A stretch of 64,000 nucleotides of DNA from Nematostella vectensis (Eukaryota > Cnidaria > Anthozoa > Actiniaria > Edwardsiidae): positions 14,273,703-14,337,702 of the forward strand of contig NC_064037.1 of assembly GCF_932526225.1 (NCBI RefSeq), written 5' to 3'. Positions 63,414-64,000 of this stretch are shown one piece after another. The translations under genes were made by a program, and so were the position numbers. The notes under the pieces are model-generated. The model saw only the letters and a program-made list of their open reading frames with translations. It was not told the DNA's origin and did not search any database. Positions within the stretch are counted from its first letter, which is position 1, and each line of letters begins with the position of its first letter.

Positions 63414-63774
63414 TTCACTTGTTGCAATCATCTTGAATATAATTGACAAAGAAAACTATGAATCATAGACAAGTAAAAATGAAATTGCTTTAGCCGGGAA
63501 TCGAACCCGGGTCAACTGCTTGGAAGGCAGCTATGCTAACCAATATACCACCAACGCTTCACTGGTTGCAATAATCTTGAAATTAATTGAAAAAGACAAC
63601 CATGAATCCTTAACAAGTAAAATTTAAATTTTGTTGGTCGGGATTCGAACCAGGGTTAACTGCTTGGAAGGCAGCTATGCTAACCACTGAACCACCAACG
63701 CTTTATTTCTTACCATACTCTTGCATTTAATTGACAATGACAACCATGATTCATTGACAAGTAAAGTTGAAATT

Positions 63775-63845
63775 GCGTTTGCCGGGAATCGAACCCGGGT
63801 CAACTGCTTGTAAGGCAGCTATGCTAACCACTATACCACCAACGC
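63775..63845 (-). tRNA. Gly-body tRNA with UAC anticodon
   Basis: Loop CTTACAA and acceptor 3' strand CAAACGC, the same two changes as the gene at 45649, 18 kb away. Confidence 0.55.
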
Positions 63846-64000
63846 TTCAATTGTTCCAATCATCTTGAAATTAAATGACAATGACAACTAAAACTCATTG
63901 AAAAGAAAAAGGGAATTTGCGTTGGCCAGGAATAGAACCCGGGTCAACTGCTTGGAAGGCAGCTATGCTAACCACTATACCACCAACGCTTCACTTGTTG

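Larger units (their letters stand above)
29801..64000 (-). repeat. Giant tandem tRNA-Gly array, about 144-bp units, runs off the window
   Basis: Head-to-tail units, each a 71-bp tRNA-Gly body plus a spacer of about 73 bp, all with the tRNA on the minus strand. By span about 230 units. Several spacer types alternate; they are related to each other, so the tRNA and spacer amplified together. Twelve exact UCC copies were located by eye; many others have one to several changes. On the minus strand, T4–T5 runs follow most genes within 20 bp, as Pol III terminators should. Open frames on the plus strand (NRTRVNCLEGSYANHYTTN and similar) are simply the antisense of the tRNA. Confidence 0.97.
48655..64000 (-). 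repeat. 6-kb segmental duplications of the tRNA array
   Basis: Distinct marker units repeat with an offset of 6046 bp: 48655/54701, 49235/55281 and 50675/56721. A third, shorter copy has markers at 59594 (54415), 59879 (54701) and 60747 (55281). The distance 6046 bp equals 42 units of 144 bp. Near the right end a further block of about 1010 bp (61751 to 62761) is repeated. Confidence 0.85.

Noticed and set aside
29801-64000. CRISPR-like array
   Set aside because: Repeat and spacer are both conserved, the unit is 144 bp, and the repeat is a tRNA gene. No cas genes; eukaryotic context.
29801-64000. tRNA-derived SINE cluster
   Set aside because: Units are strictly head to tail with no A-rich tail, no target duplications and no body beyond the tRNA, so tandem amplification fits better than retroposition.

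Overview
This is metazoan nuclear DNA: two intron-rich genes with GT–AG introns, intronic snoRNAs, DNA-transposon debris and a very large array of tRNA genes. Both proteins remain close and colinear to their human counterparts, which suggests a slowly evolving invertebrate such as an anthozoan cnidarian. The sequence alone does not prove the species.

Layout. (1) 261–14635, minus strand: 5' two thirds of an SRCAP/Domino-type SWR1-class chromatin-remodelling ATPase, 14 exons recovered, continuing off the left edge. Its introns hold five related H/ACA-box snoRNA genes, a nearly whole piggyBac transposon (8231–10568), a 90-bp satellite (4373–5930), a 43-bp minisatellite that runs into a splice acceptor, and a small fold-back element. 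(2) 14636–15550: a head-to-head promoter interval with NRF1- and YY1-like motifs. (3) 15551–29020, plus strand: a complete RAD54B gene whose 28 exons all join in phase to a 934-residue protein. Its introns carry a type I hammerhead ribozyme motif, a perfect 44-bp inverted repeat, a 41-bp palindrome and several MITE-like elements. Two splice junctions have been amplified into minisatellites (20660–21430 and 21725–22110). (4) 29021–29800: small tandem repeats. (5) About 29801 to the right edge: more than 34 kb of head-to-tail tRNA-Gly units of about 144 bp, all transcribed from the minus strand, roughly 230 units by span.

The tRNA array is the outstanding object. At least twelve copies are exact 71-nt tRNA-Gly(UCC) genes with intact A and B boxes, nearly all with a T-run terminator. 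Others have changed anticodons (CCC, UAC, UUC, UCA, UCU, UUU) on the same glycine body, and many have weakened acceptor or T stems. The array is hierarchical: 144-bp units are grouped in 576- and 719-bp modules, about 1-kb blocks and about 6-kb segmental duplications. The plus-strand open frames in this half are antisense shadows of tRNA genes, not proteins.

SRCAP (H2A.Z deposition) and RAD54B (recombination) share one promoter interval and may be co-regulated, but no operon-like link exists. All coordinates and structures were derived by eye. No alignment, folding or database search was run.
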